From: Methylobacterium sp. Leaf99
GTDB lineage: Bacteria; Pseudomonadota; Alphaproteobacteria; Rhizobiales; Beijerinckiaceae
Assembly: GCF_001422375.1 (NCBI RefSeq)
Contig: NZ_LMMU01000014.1
Coordinates: forward strand, 21,816-85,815
Reading direction: 5' to 3'
DNA: 64,000 bases
A program made the translations under genes and the position numbers. Positions within the stretch are counted from its first letter, which is position 1, and each line of letters opens with the position of its first letter. Below are positions 52,435-60,287 of the stretch, piece by piece. Under the pieces are notes generated by a model. The model worked only from the letters and a program-made list of their open reading frames with translations. It did no database searches and was not told the DNA's origin.

Positions 52435-54222
52435 TCACTCCGGCAGGGCGAACACCGTGAGCTGGCCGCCGAGGGCCGTGTAGTTCGCGAGGGCCGCGTA
52501 GCCGCCCACCGCCCCGGCGCCGTCGCTGGGGTCGGTGAGTCCGGCGGCGAGACCGATGCCGGCCCAGCCGCCGACGCCGGAGAGCACCGCCACGTATTGC
52601 CGGCCCCTGTGGGTGTAGGTGGTGACGTTGCCGACGATGCCGGACGGGGTCTTGAACCGGTAGCGTTCCCGCCCGGTCCGGGCATCGACGGCCTTGAGAT
52701 AGCCTTCGAGGGTTCCGTAGAACACCACGTCCCCGGCGGTGGCGAGGACGCCCGACCACACGGAGAACGGCTCGGGGATCGACCACGCGGCCCGCCCGCG
52801 CACCCCGTCCCAGGCCGTGAGGGTGCCGGTGTGGGTGTCGCCCGGCGGCGGCTGCAGGCTCAGGGTGGCGCCGACGAAGGGCAGGCCGGGGGTGTAGGTC
52901 ACCCGGAACGGCTCGTAGGTCATGCAGATGTGGTTGGTCGGCACGTAGAACAGCTGCGTCCGGGGCGAGTAGGCCGCCGGCTGCTGGTTCTTGGCGCCGA
53001 TGGCGCCGGGGCAGATGCCCGGGGTGGTCTCGTCCTCGCCGGTCCGCTCGGGGGCGTAGCGCGGATCGAGGACGGGCCGGCCGTAGGTGTTCGACGCCCG
53101 GTCGAGGTCGATGTGCGTGGCCCAGTTCACCGCCGGGTCGAACTTCTCCGCCCCCAGCAGTTCGCCCGTGGCCCGGTCCAGGGTGTAGGCGAAGCCGTTG
53201 CGGTCGAAATGCGTCAGGAGCGGGCGGGTGCGGCCGTCGACCTTCTGGTCGGTGAGGATCATCTCGTTGACGCCGTCGTAGTCCCACTGGTCGTGGGGCG
53301 TCATCTGGTAGAGCCAGCGCGCCCGGCCCGTCTCGGGATCGCGGGCGACGATGGACTGCGCCCAACGGTTGTCGCCGGGGCGCTGGGCGGGGTTCCAGGT
53401 CGAGGGATTGCCGGTGCCGTAATACATCAGGTCGAGCCCGGCATCGTAGGCGTACCAGCCCCAGGTGCAGCCGCCGCCGGTCTTCCACTGGTCGCCCTCC
53501 CATGAGGCGAGGGAGGAATCCCGGCCGATGGGGCGGCCCAGCACGGTGGTGGTCTCCGAATCGACGAGCATGTCGGCGTCCGGCCCCATGGAATAGGCCC
53601 GCCACAGGCGCCGGCCCGTCTTCGCGTCGTAGGCGGTGAGGTGGCAGCGCACCCCGAACTCGCCGCCCGAGAGGCCGACGAGGATCTTGTCCTTCACCGG
53701 CAGGACCGTGGCGGTGTTGGTCTCGCCGCGGCCCGGGTCGCCGTTGCGGACCTGCCAGTTCACCCGGCCCGTCGCGGCATCGAGGGAGACCAGGGTGGTG
53801 TCGGCCTGGTGCAGGAGGATCGCCCCGTCGGCATAGGCCAGCCCGCGATTGACCGTGTCGCAGCACAGCATGGCCACGACGGACGCGTCCTGCTTCGGTT
53901 CGTACCGCCAGAGGATGCGGCCGTCGTGGTCGAGGTCCAGGGCATAGACGATGTTGGGGAACGGCGTGTGGAGGTACATCACCGCGCCGACCACCAGGGG
54001 CGCGCCCTCGTGGCCGCGCAGCACGCCCGTCGAGAAGGTCCAGGCGACCTGGAGGCGGGCGACGTTCCCGGCCGTGATCCCGTCGAGGGGCGAATAGCGG
54101 GTGTTGGCCGCGTCCACGGTCTGGAGCACCGGTGCCGGGTCCTGGGCTCCCGCGGGGAGGATGGCGCCGGTCAGGATGGCTCCGGCGAGGCCGGCAAGGC
54201 AGAGCGGTCGCGCGCGACGCAT
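52435..54222 (-). CDS. PQQ-dependent alcohol dehydrogenase, XoxF-like (lanthanide-type)
   Basis: This 595-residue periplasmic quinoprotein has a Sec signal (RRARPLCLAGLAGAILTGAI, then PAGAQ). It has the eight-bladed propeller layout of methanol/ethanol dehydrogenases: the adjacent-Cys disulfide in AMLCCDTV, Glu in SGGEFGVRC, the Asn in GTGNPSTWNP, the catalytic Asp in HDQWDYDGVNEM, and WGWYAYDAGLDLMYYGTGNP. The second Asp of DYDG is the residue that coordinates lanthanide in XoxF enzymes, where MxaF has Ala. It is an orphan: no cytochrome (XoxG) or periplasmic-binding protein (XoxJ) gene is next to it. Its exact substrate could be methanol, formaldehyde or another primary alcohol. Confidence 0.88.
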   Translation of the reverse strand: MRRARPLCLAGLAGAILTGAILPAGAQDPAPVLQTVDAANTRYSPLDGITAGNVARLQVAWTFSTGVLRGHEGAPLVVGAVMYLHTPFPNIVYALDLDHDGRILWRYEPKQDASVVAMLCCDTVNRGLAYADGAILLHQADTTLVSLDAATGRVNWQVRNGDPGRGETNTATVLPVKDKILVGLSGGEFGVRCHLTAYDAKTGRRLWRAYSMGPDADMLVDSETTTVLGRPIGRDSSLASWEGDQWKTGGGCTWGWYAYDAGLDLMYYGTGNPSTWNPAQRPGDNRWAQSIVARDPETGRARWLYQMTPHDQWDYDGVNEMILTDQKVDGRTRPLLTHFDRNGFAYTLDRATGELLGAEKFDPAVNWATHIDLDRASNTYGRPVLDPRYAPERTGEDETTPGICPGAIGAKNQQPAAYSPRTQLFYVPTNHICMTYEPFRVTYTPGLPFVGATLSLQPPPGDTHTGTLTAWDGVRGRAAWSIPEPFSVWSGVLATAGDVVFYGTLEGYLKAVDARTGRERYRFKTPSGIVGNVTTYTHRGRQYVAVLSGVGGWAGIGLAAGLTDPSDGAGAVGGYAALANYTALGGQLTVFALPE

Positions 54223-54339
54223 GGGGTCCCCTCGGGTGCGGTCCGTGGGGCTTTAAGCGATTCCGCCGTGATGGGTCATGCGCGAAGGGACGCGGGTGAA
54301 GGGACGCGAGCAAAGCCCGCCCGCGTCCGTCGAGACCCC

Positions 54340-54651
54340 CTAGTAGAACGGCCCGTAGACGGGGCGGGGGCCGTAGAACGGGCGCGGCGGGCCGTAGCCG
54401 TAGCCCGGCCCGTAGACGCGCCGGGGGCCGTAGAACGGGCGCGGCCCGTAGCCGTAGCCCCGGTAGATCGGCCGGCACCGGCCCCAGCGGTTGGGGGCCC
54501 AGCCGGGGCCGCAGCCGAAGGCGACGGGTTGCGTGGTCACGCCGGCCCATGTGTCGGCGGGAACGGGGGACAGGGGGGCGGCATGCGCGGCCAGGGCGAG
54601 GCCGAGACCGCAGGCGACGGCGAGCGCCGCGACGAGGGAGTTCACAGACAT
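54340..54651 (-). CDS. GCG_CRPN-type Tyr/Gly/Pro-rich exported protein
   Basis: This is a 103-residue protein. A Sec signal (VAALAVACGLGLALAAHA) precedes a short linker and the motif CGPGWAPNRWGRCRPIYRGY, which fits the GCG_CRPN prefix found before repeats in Hyphomicrobiales proteins. The C-terminal 40 residues are repeats of YGPRPFYGPRRVYGP type, rich in Tyr, Gly and Pro, probably disordered or cell-surface-associated. Function is unknown. The start at 54651 gives the signal peptide directly. It stands between the PQQ dehydrogenase and the acyltransferase genes. Confidence 0.82.
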   Translation of the reverse strand: MSVNSLVAALAVACGLGLALAAHAAPLSPVPADTWAGVTTQPVAFGCGPGWAPNRWGRCRPIYRGYGYGPRPFYGPRRVYGPGYGYGPPRPFYGPRPVYGPFY

Positions 54652-54773
54652 GGGAGAGACCCTTCTGCTGGTGTCAGAACGGCCCGGTTCGCCGACCGGA
54701 CCGCCGCGCAGGATGCCTCCGTCCGGATGAACGCGCGCTGACGTCGTCTGGCCCCGCTGCCGCGGAATCCGCC

Positions 54774-56663
54774 TCAGCGCAGAAGTGGAAAATACGCCCG
54801 CACCGCGCGCTCGCTGCCCGCCTGCGACAGGTGGCCGGTGTCGAGGAACAGGTCGGTGCCGTTCGCCCGGTAGCGGCACAGGGGGCCGTCGCAGAAGGCC
54901 GGCAGGGGATCGGCGAAGCGCGCGCCCGCCGACAGGCGCCGGATCGCCGGGTCGCCCCGGTGGGCGAACCACGCCGCCGAGCCGTCGGGGTGGGTTCCCG
55001 CGCCGCGCGCGCCCAGCACCGCCACGTCGAAGGCGAACAGCGGCGAGGGACCGATCACCGAGACGGCGACCCCCATCGCCGCGAGGCGCGCGATGGTGTC
55101 GGGCAGGCCCGCCAGGGTCCGGGCGGGCAGCAGGTCCCAGCGGGCGGCGAGCACCACGCTGTCGATGCCGTAGGCCCGGATGATCTCGAAGGCGTGGGCG
55201 TTGAAGTCCCGGCAGCCGGGCTTGGCCCGCGAGGCGTAGGCGAGGAGCGGCGGGCAGCCGGCGAAGGTGTATTGCAGGATGCTGTGGCTCAGGGCCGGGG
55301 CGTTGCGGACGAGGCCGGGCACGTAATGGGCCGCGTACGAATCGCCCCACAGCAGGGCGGTGGCGGGCGCGCCCCGGGCGAGGAGGCATTCGGCCCCGGC
55401 CCAGTCCGCGGCGCGCTGGTTCTCGAGAAAACAGCGCCCGCCCTTCCAGCCCTCGCGCTCGAGGGCGGCGAGGGCGCCCGGCCGGGTGTCGGGATAGCGC
55501 GCCGGAAAGCCGTCCGCGAGGGTGCCGGCGAGGCCGAGGGCTCCGAGGGCCGTGAGGAGAACGGCCGTGGCGGCGAAGAGCGGGCGGGGGCCGAGTGTCC
55601 CTCCGGTCGGTCGCGGATACCGGAATGGCGTCTCGATCCAGCGCCAGGCGCCGTAGGCGAGGCCGAGGCAGGCGGCGACGACGCCGAAAACCTCCCACCC
55701 GGCCGGCTCGCGCAGGAGGGCGTAGCGGGTGAACACCACCACGGGCCAGTGCACCATGTAGAGGGCGTAGGACATCCGCCCGATCCCGGCGCAGGGCGGC
55801 GCGGACAGGAGGCGGCCGATGAGTGTCGGCCCGGTCCCGGCGGCGATGAGCAGGCCCGCCCCGAGGCAGGGGGCCAGGGCGGCGAGGCCGGGAAACGGCG
55901 TGGCCTCGTCGTAGGCCAGGATTGCGGTGGCGATGAGCCCGAAACCGGCCGCCGCCATGGCCTCGCGCAGGGCACGCGGCGCCACCCATCCGGCCGGGAA
56001 GGCCAGGAGGGCGCCGACGAGGAGTTCCCAGGCCCGGGTCGGCAGGAGGTAGAAGTTGGCGCCCGGTGCGCCGTCGGTGAGAGCCACGCTGAGCGCCAGC
56101 GACGCCAGGAGGGCGGCGAGCAGGCCCGCCGCCGCGGCCCGGCGCGAGCGGGCGAGCAGCAGCGGCAGAATGAGGGGCACGACGAGGTAGAACTGTTCCT
56201 CGACGGACAGCGACCAGGTGTGGAGCAGGGGCCGGGTCTGCGCCTCGAGGTCGAAGTAGCCCGTCGTCTTCCAGAAGAACACGTTGGCGGCGAAGGCCGA
56301 GGCCGCCACCACGCTGCGGGCGTAGTCGTCCAGGGCGCCGGGCGGCAGGAACGCCAGGGCGAGGGCGTAGGTCGCCAGGATCGTCGCCACCAGCATCGGC
56401 AGGATGCGGCGGATGCGGCGCTCGTAGAACCGGGCGAGGGAGAACCGCCCGGCGGCGACGTCGGCGAGGATGCCCCGGGTGATGACGTACCCGGAGATCA
56501 CGAAGAACACGTCGACGCCGACGAACCCGCCGGACGGGCCCGGCACGCCGGCATGGAAGAACAGCACGGCGAGGACCGCGAGGGCGCGCAGGCCGTCGAC
56601 GTCCGGGCGATAGGCCAGGTGCGGGGCGGCCCGGCGAGGCTGTGACACGGAGGACTCTGACAT
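54774..56663 (-). CDS. Acyltransferase 3-SGNH fusion (OafA-like O-acetyltransferase)
   Basis: This 629-residue membrane protein likely acetylates a surface polysaccharide. The N-terminal acyltransferase-3 domain has RPDVDGLRALAVLAVLFFHA and GGFVGVDVFFVISGYVITRG, with about 10 hydrophobic segments up to residue 375. The C-terminal SGNH hydrolase domain follows, with the nucleophile Ser in ALLWGDSYAAHYVPG and the catalytic Asp-His pair in FLDTGHLSQAG. It is followed on the same strand by another acyltransferase and an O-antigen-ligase-like gene further upstream, which argues for LPS O-antigen modification. Confidence 0.9.
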   Translation of the reverse strand: MSESSVSQPRRAAPHLAYRPDVDGLRALAVLAVLFFHAGVPGPSGGFVGVDVFFVISGYVITRGILADVAAGRFSLARFYERRIRRILPMLVATILATYALALAFLPPGALDDYARSVVAASAFAANVFFWKTTGYFDLEAQTRPLLHTWSLSVEEQFYLVVPLILPLLLARSRRAAAAGLLAALLASLALSVALTDGAPGANFYLLPTRAWELLVGALLAFPAGWVAPRALREAMAAAGFGLIATAILAYDEATPFPGLAALAPCLGAGLLIAAGTGPTLIGRLLSAPPCAGIGRMSYALYMVHWPVVVFTRYALLREPAGWEVFGVVAACLGLAYGAWRWIETPFRYPRPTGGTLGPRPLFAATAVLLTALGALGLAGTLADGFPARYPDTRPGALAALEREGWKGGRCFLENQRAADWAGAECLLARGAPATALLWGDSYAAHYVPGLVRNAPALSHSILQYTFAGCPPLLAYASRAKPGCRDFNAHAFEIIRAYGIDSVVLAARWDLLPARTLAGLPDTIARLAAMGVAVSVIGPSPLFAFDVAVLGARGAGTHPDGSAAWFAHRGDPAIRRLSAGARFADPLPAFCDGPLCRYRANGTDLFLDTGHLSQAGSERAVRAYFPLLR

Positions 56664-56672
56664 GCGGGTCCG

Positions 56673-57842
56673 TCAGGCCGAGGGCACGGCCGCGGCCGCG
56701 GCCGGGCGGGAGCGCGGCCGGAGGATGCGCCGGCGGGCCGGTTCCTCGACCAGGAGATGTACGGCGGCGGCGGCGGCGAGGGACAGGAGCGTGGCCGCGC
56801 CGAGGCCGAGCCAGGGGATCTCGGCGAGGCGGCCGGCGAGGACGGCCCGGTCGAGGCTCGACACGAGCGCGTCGGCCGGCACGTGCAGGAGGTAGAGGGC
56901 GAACGAGATGCGGCCGAGGAAGACGAACCACCCGGCCACGAGGGGGCCGGAGTGGACCTGGGCGCCGACGAGGATCACCGGCGCCCAGACCAGGGCCGTC
57001 AGCCCGTTGTGCAGCAGCGGTTCGGGGATCCTGTCGACCAGGGCGACGAGGACCAGGGCCGCCGCCCCCGCCACGGCGAGGAGCGGGGGAACCGGCAGGC
57101 GCACCCGCTGCCACAGGACGAACAGGAGCAGGCCGGCCACGAATTCGGGCAGGCGCAGCAGGGGGTTGTACTTGATCGCCTGCGCCAGGATCGCCGCCCG
57201 CCCCGGGCCCGGATCGATGAGGGAGTGGCCGGGGGCGTAGCGGTTCCAGACGAGGATCGCGGCGGCGGTGGACGCGGCCCAGGCCGCGAGGGTGACGAGG
57301 GCCGTCGCGCCGGGCCGGCGCAGGGCGAGGGGCAGGAGGAGGGGGAACAGGGCGTAGAAGAACAGCTCCACCGAGACCGACCAGCTCGGGCAGTCGAGGG
57401 CGCAGGCCGCGCCCGGCACCCAGGCATGGAGCCCGAGCGGCGCCAGGACCGCGCTGGCGGCCATGAGGGGCTGGAGCGGCGGCGTGGCCTTCGCGGTCCA
57501 GACGACGAACCACGGCAGGGCGACGGCCAGCGCCAGGAGATAGACGGGATAGACCCGGGCCACCCGCGCACGGAGGAAGCGGACCCGCGCCGCGCGCTTC
57601 GACAGGTCCACCCGCCGGTAATTGTAGGCCAGGATGAAGCCCGACAGGAGGAAGAAGAACGTCACCCCCGAATAGCCCAGCGCGACGGTCTCGGGGAGCG
57701 CGTCCCGGCCGAAACGGCGGTCGGCGAAGTGGAAGGCGAGGACGTAGGCCGCCGCCACGAAGCGCAGGGCGGTCAGCGCCGGCAGGGGCTCCACCGCCGG
57801 GTGGGGGCCGGCGGGAGCGGCGTGGTCCGCGCGGGAGTTCAC
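56673..57842 (-). CDS. Acyltransferase 3-family membrane protein
   Basis: This 389-residue integral membrane acyltransferase lacks an SGNH domain. It has ALTALRFVAAAYVLAFHFAD, the GYSGVTFFFLLSGFILAYNY segment and the RARVARVYPVYLLALA patch, plus SVSVELFFYALFPLLLPL. About ten hydrophobic helices follow in total. The GTG start at 57842 overlaps the stop of the O-antigen-ligase-like gene (GTGA), so it is co-translated with it. It probably adds acyl or acetyl groups to exopolysaccharide or LPS sugars. Confidence 0.88.
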   Translation of the reverse strand: MNSRADHAAPAGPHPAVEPLPALTALRFVAAAYVLAFHFADRRFGRDALPETVALGYSGVTFFFLLSGFILAYNYRRVDLSKRAARVRFLRARVARVYPVYLLALAVALPWFVVWTAKATPPLQPLMAASAVLAPLGLHAWVPGAACALDCPSWSVSVELFFYALFPLLLPLALRRPGATALVTLAAWAASTAAAILVWNRYAPGHSLIDPGPGRAAILAQAIKYNPLLRLPEFVAGLLLFVLWQRVRLPVPPLLAVAGAAALVLVALVDRIPEPLLHNGLTALVWAPVILVGAQVHSGPLVAGWFVFLGRISFALYLLHVPADALVSSLDRAVLAGRLAEIPWLGLGAATLLSLAAAAAVHLLVEEPARRRILRPRSRPAAAAAVPSA

Positions 57843-59164
57843 GATCGGTCCTCTCCGCCCGCGACCACCCGGCTCCGCGCCAGGTAGCGCAGGCCCAGCA
57901 CCGACACCACGAGGAGGAAGTAGAGCCCGTTGGTGGCCTGGTAGAACACCGATTCGAACACCGCGACGAGGATCACGAACAGCCACAGGCGCAGGAACAG
58001 CATCGCCAGGGGATCGAGGCGGCGGCCCCCGGCCCGGTCCTGCAGGTCGGTCACGGGCGCCCACACGATCCACCACGCCGTGAGGGCGAGGCCGACGAGG
58101 CCGGATTCGAGGGCGGTGTTGAGGTAGCCGTTATGGGCATCCGTGGCGCGGTTGACCCAGGTCGCCGCGTCGGCGCCGCCGCCGTAGAACACGCTCTCCC
58201 AGAAGGCGCCGTAGCCGTAGCCGGCGAGGGGGCGCTTGGCGATGTTGTCGGCGGCGAACTCCCAGATCTCCGTGCGGCCGGTGAAGGTCGGATCGCCGGC
58301 GAGGCCGGCCACGAGGGCGCCGATCCCCGGCACCAGGACCGACCCCACCGTCAGCGCCAGGAGGAGCGCCAGGGGGATGAGCAGCACGGCGCGGCGCCAG
58401 AGGGTCGCCCCGGACCAGGTGCAGAGCCAGGTGAGGCCGAGCACGACGGGCGTGATGGCGATGGAGGTCTTGGCGTTGGTGAACACAAGGAACGCGGCGG
58501 CGGCCCCCGCCAGGAGGAAACCCAGGCCGCGCCGGCCCGCCCCCGCCCAGAACAGGCCGACGAACACGAACGCCCCCATGGCGGCACCCGCCGCGTTCTT
58601 GTGCGGGTAGATCCCGCGCCAGCTGCCGGCGTGCTCGGGCTCGATGAGGTCGAAGGCCGTGTGCATGGCCCGCTCGGGCGCGAGGACGAGGCCGAGATAG
58701 CTCACGCCCACGATCCCCAGCACCGTGGCGCCGAGCACGGTGGCGAACTGGCGCGCGTCGCGCGCCGCCACGAGGAGGGCGACCGCCGCGGCGGTCATGA
58801 TCACGAGGGAGACCAGGCGGCGGGCCGAGACCAGGGGCTCGATGGAGAGCGCCGTGGACAGGGCGAGCCAGGCGAGCATGAGCAGGATCGGCAGGCTGGC
58901 CAGGGGCCGCAGGGCCGCGCGGCCCCGGGCGAACAGGACCGCGCCGGCGACGGCGCCCATGATCAGGAACAGGATCTGGTTGCCGAGATTGCCGCCCGCG
59001 CCCGAGGCCGCGTTCTCGGGCGCGGTGCCGTCGTGGAACGGGTTGGCGCCCACAAGCATCACCAGGAGGATCACCGCCATGGCGGTGACGCGAAGGCCAT
59101 CCGACATCCCTGCCCGCGCGGGCAGGGAGACCGGTCTCGCGGGGGCGGCGACTCCCGTGGTCAT
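57839..59164 (-). CDS. O-antigen ligase-family protein
   Basis: This 441-residue polytopic membrane protein belongs to the Wzy_C/WaaL family that joins or polymerises O-antigen units. It shows about 11 hydrophobic segments and the large periplasmic loop with FTGRTEIWEFAADNIAKRPL, AGYGYGAFW and ATDAHNGYLNTALESGLVGL, the last containing the conserved His. The start at 59164 has GGGAG nine bases upstream. It is the first gene of a three-gene operon with two acyltransferases. Distinguishing ligase from polymerase is not possible by sequence alone. Confidence 0.87.
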   Translation of the reverse strand: MTTGVAAPARPVSLPARAGMSDGLRVTAMAVILLVMLVGANPFHDGTAPENAASGAGGNLGNQILFLIMGAVAGAVLFARGRAALRPLASLPILLMLAWLALSTALSIEPLVSARRLVSLVIMTAAAVALLVAARDARQFATVLGATVLGIVGVSYLGLVLAPERAMHTAFDLIEPEHAGSWRGIYPHKNAAGAAMGAFVFVGLFWAGAGRRGLGFLLAGAAAAFLVFTNAKTSIAITPVVLGLTWLCTWSGATLWRRAVLLIPLALLLALTVGSVLVPGIGALVAGLAGDPTFTGRTEIWEFAADNIAKRPLAGYGYGAFWESVFYGGGADAATWVNRATDAHNGYLNTALESGLVGLALTAWWIVWAPVTDLQDRAGGRRLDPLAMLFLRLWLFVILVAVFESVFYQATNGLYFLLVVSVLGLRYLARSRVVAGGEDRS

Positions 59165-59283
59165 CGGCGGAAACTCCCAGGAACGGAGCGGGGCGGGGAC
59201 CGCCCGAGCAATCGCGCCAGGATAGCGTGATCCGTGGCCGGCATCCTGGGCGCAGAATACTTGAGAACCTGCGAAGGGCCGGA

Positions 59284-59988
59284 TCAGGACTCCGCGCGCG
59301 CCCAGCGCTCCGGTTCGATCCCGGTGATCGCGCGCACCAGGGCCTCGCGGGCGGCCCGTGACGGGGACAGCCGCGTCCGCGCCGCGGCGAGCACCTCCGG
59401 CGCCGCCGATCCCGGCGTGCCGGCGTCGAAGGGCGGGGCGGGGGCGTATTCGAGGCCGAGCTGGATCGCTTCCGCCTCCGCCTGGCCCACGAGTTCGGCG
59501 GCGAGCGCCAGGGCGAAGTCGATGCCCGCCGTGACGCCGCCGCCGGTGAGGAGATTGCCGTCCCGCACCACCCGCTCGGCCACGGGCGTCGCCCCGAAGG
59601 CGGCGAGCAGGTCGAGGGAGGCCCAGTGCGTCGTGGCGCGCCGGCCCTCGAGCAGGCCGGCGGCGCCGAGCACCAGGGCGCCGGTGCAGACGGAGGTGAC
59701 GAAGCGCGCGGTCTTCGCTTGCTCGCGCACGAAGGCCAGCACGCCCTGGTCCGTCATCAGGGCGTTCACCCCGACCCCGCCGGGGACGCACAGCACGTCG
59801 AGGACGGGGCAGTCGGCCATCCGCACGGTGGGGGTCAGCACGAGGCCCGTGGCGCTCGCGAGCGGGTCGAGGCCGGCGGCGACGAGGTGGACCGTGGCCC
59901 CCGGGATCATGGCGAAGACCTCGTAGGGGGCGGTGAGGTCGAGCTGCTGCACGTTCGGAAAGGCGAGGAGGCCGATTTGGAGGGTCAC
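59284..59988 (-). CDS. DJ-1/PfpI-family protein (isonitrile hydratase-like)
   Basis: This 234-residue protein of the class-I glutamine-amidotransferase-like superfamily shows FPNVQQLDLTAPYEVFAMIP, the central strand CVPGGVGVNALMTD and the nucleophile Cys in FVTSVCTGALVLGAAGLL. RRATTHWASLDLLAAFGA and GNLLTGGGVTAGIDFALALA then follow, a pattern typical of isonitrile hydratase and of AraC-type sensor halves, but no DNA-binding domain is attached. The start is a GTG at 59988 with AGGAG seven bases upstream. The reaction is not settled; isonitrile hydratase or glyoxalase-type chemistry is possible. Confidence 0.85.
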   Translation of the reverse strand: MTLQIGLLAFPNVQQLDLTAPYEVFAMIPGATVHLVAAGLDPLASATGLVLTPTVRMADCPVLDVLCVPGGVGVNALMTDQGVLAFVREQAKTARFVTSVCTGALVLGAAGLLEGRRATTHWASLDLLAAFGATPVAERVVRDGNLLTGGGVTAGIDFALALAAELVGQAEAEAIQLGLEYAPAPPFDAGTPGSAAPEVLAAARTRLSPSRAAREALVRAITGIEPERWARAES

Positions 59989-60287
59989 GACAGGACTCCT
60001 GAGTTTCGGGGCCGTTCTTCTCGGGGCGCTGATTCGCGGGACGCCCCGCTCATGGGCACGCACGATCATACCCGGACCGCAACGACCGAGCGCCCGCGTT
60101 TCTCATCGGCCCGCGTTTCTCATCGGTTCACGGTTCTCACCGGGTCGCAGGCCCCGTCCGGACCCGTCCGGAATTTGACATTCCGGGCCGCATCATCGAC
60201 ACCGCCGGCCTTCGCGGCATCGACCGGAATCGCCGGGCGCGTGCCAGTCTGGAGCCGCATGCCCGCCTTTCCGGCCCGTCCGCCCGC

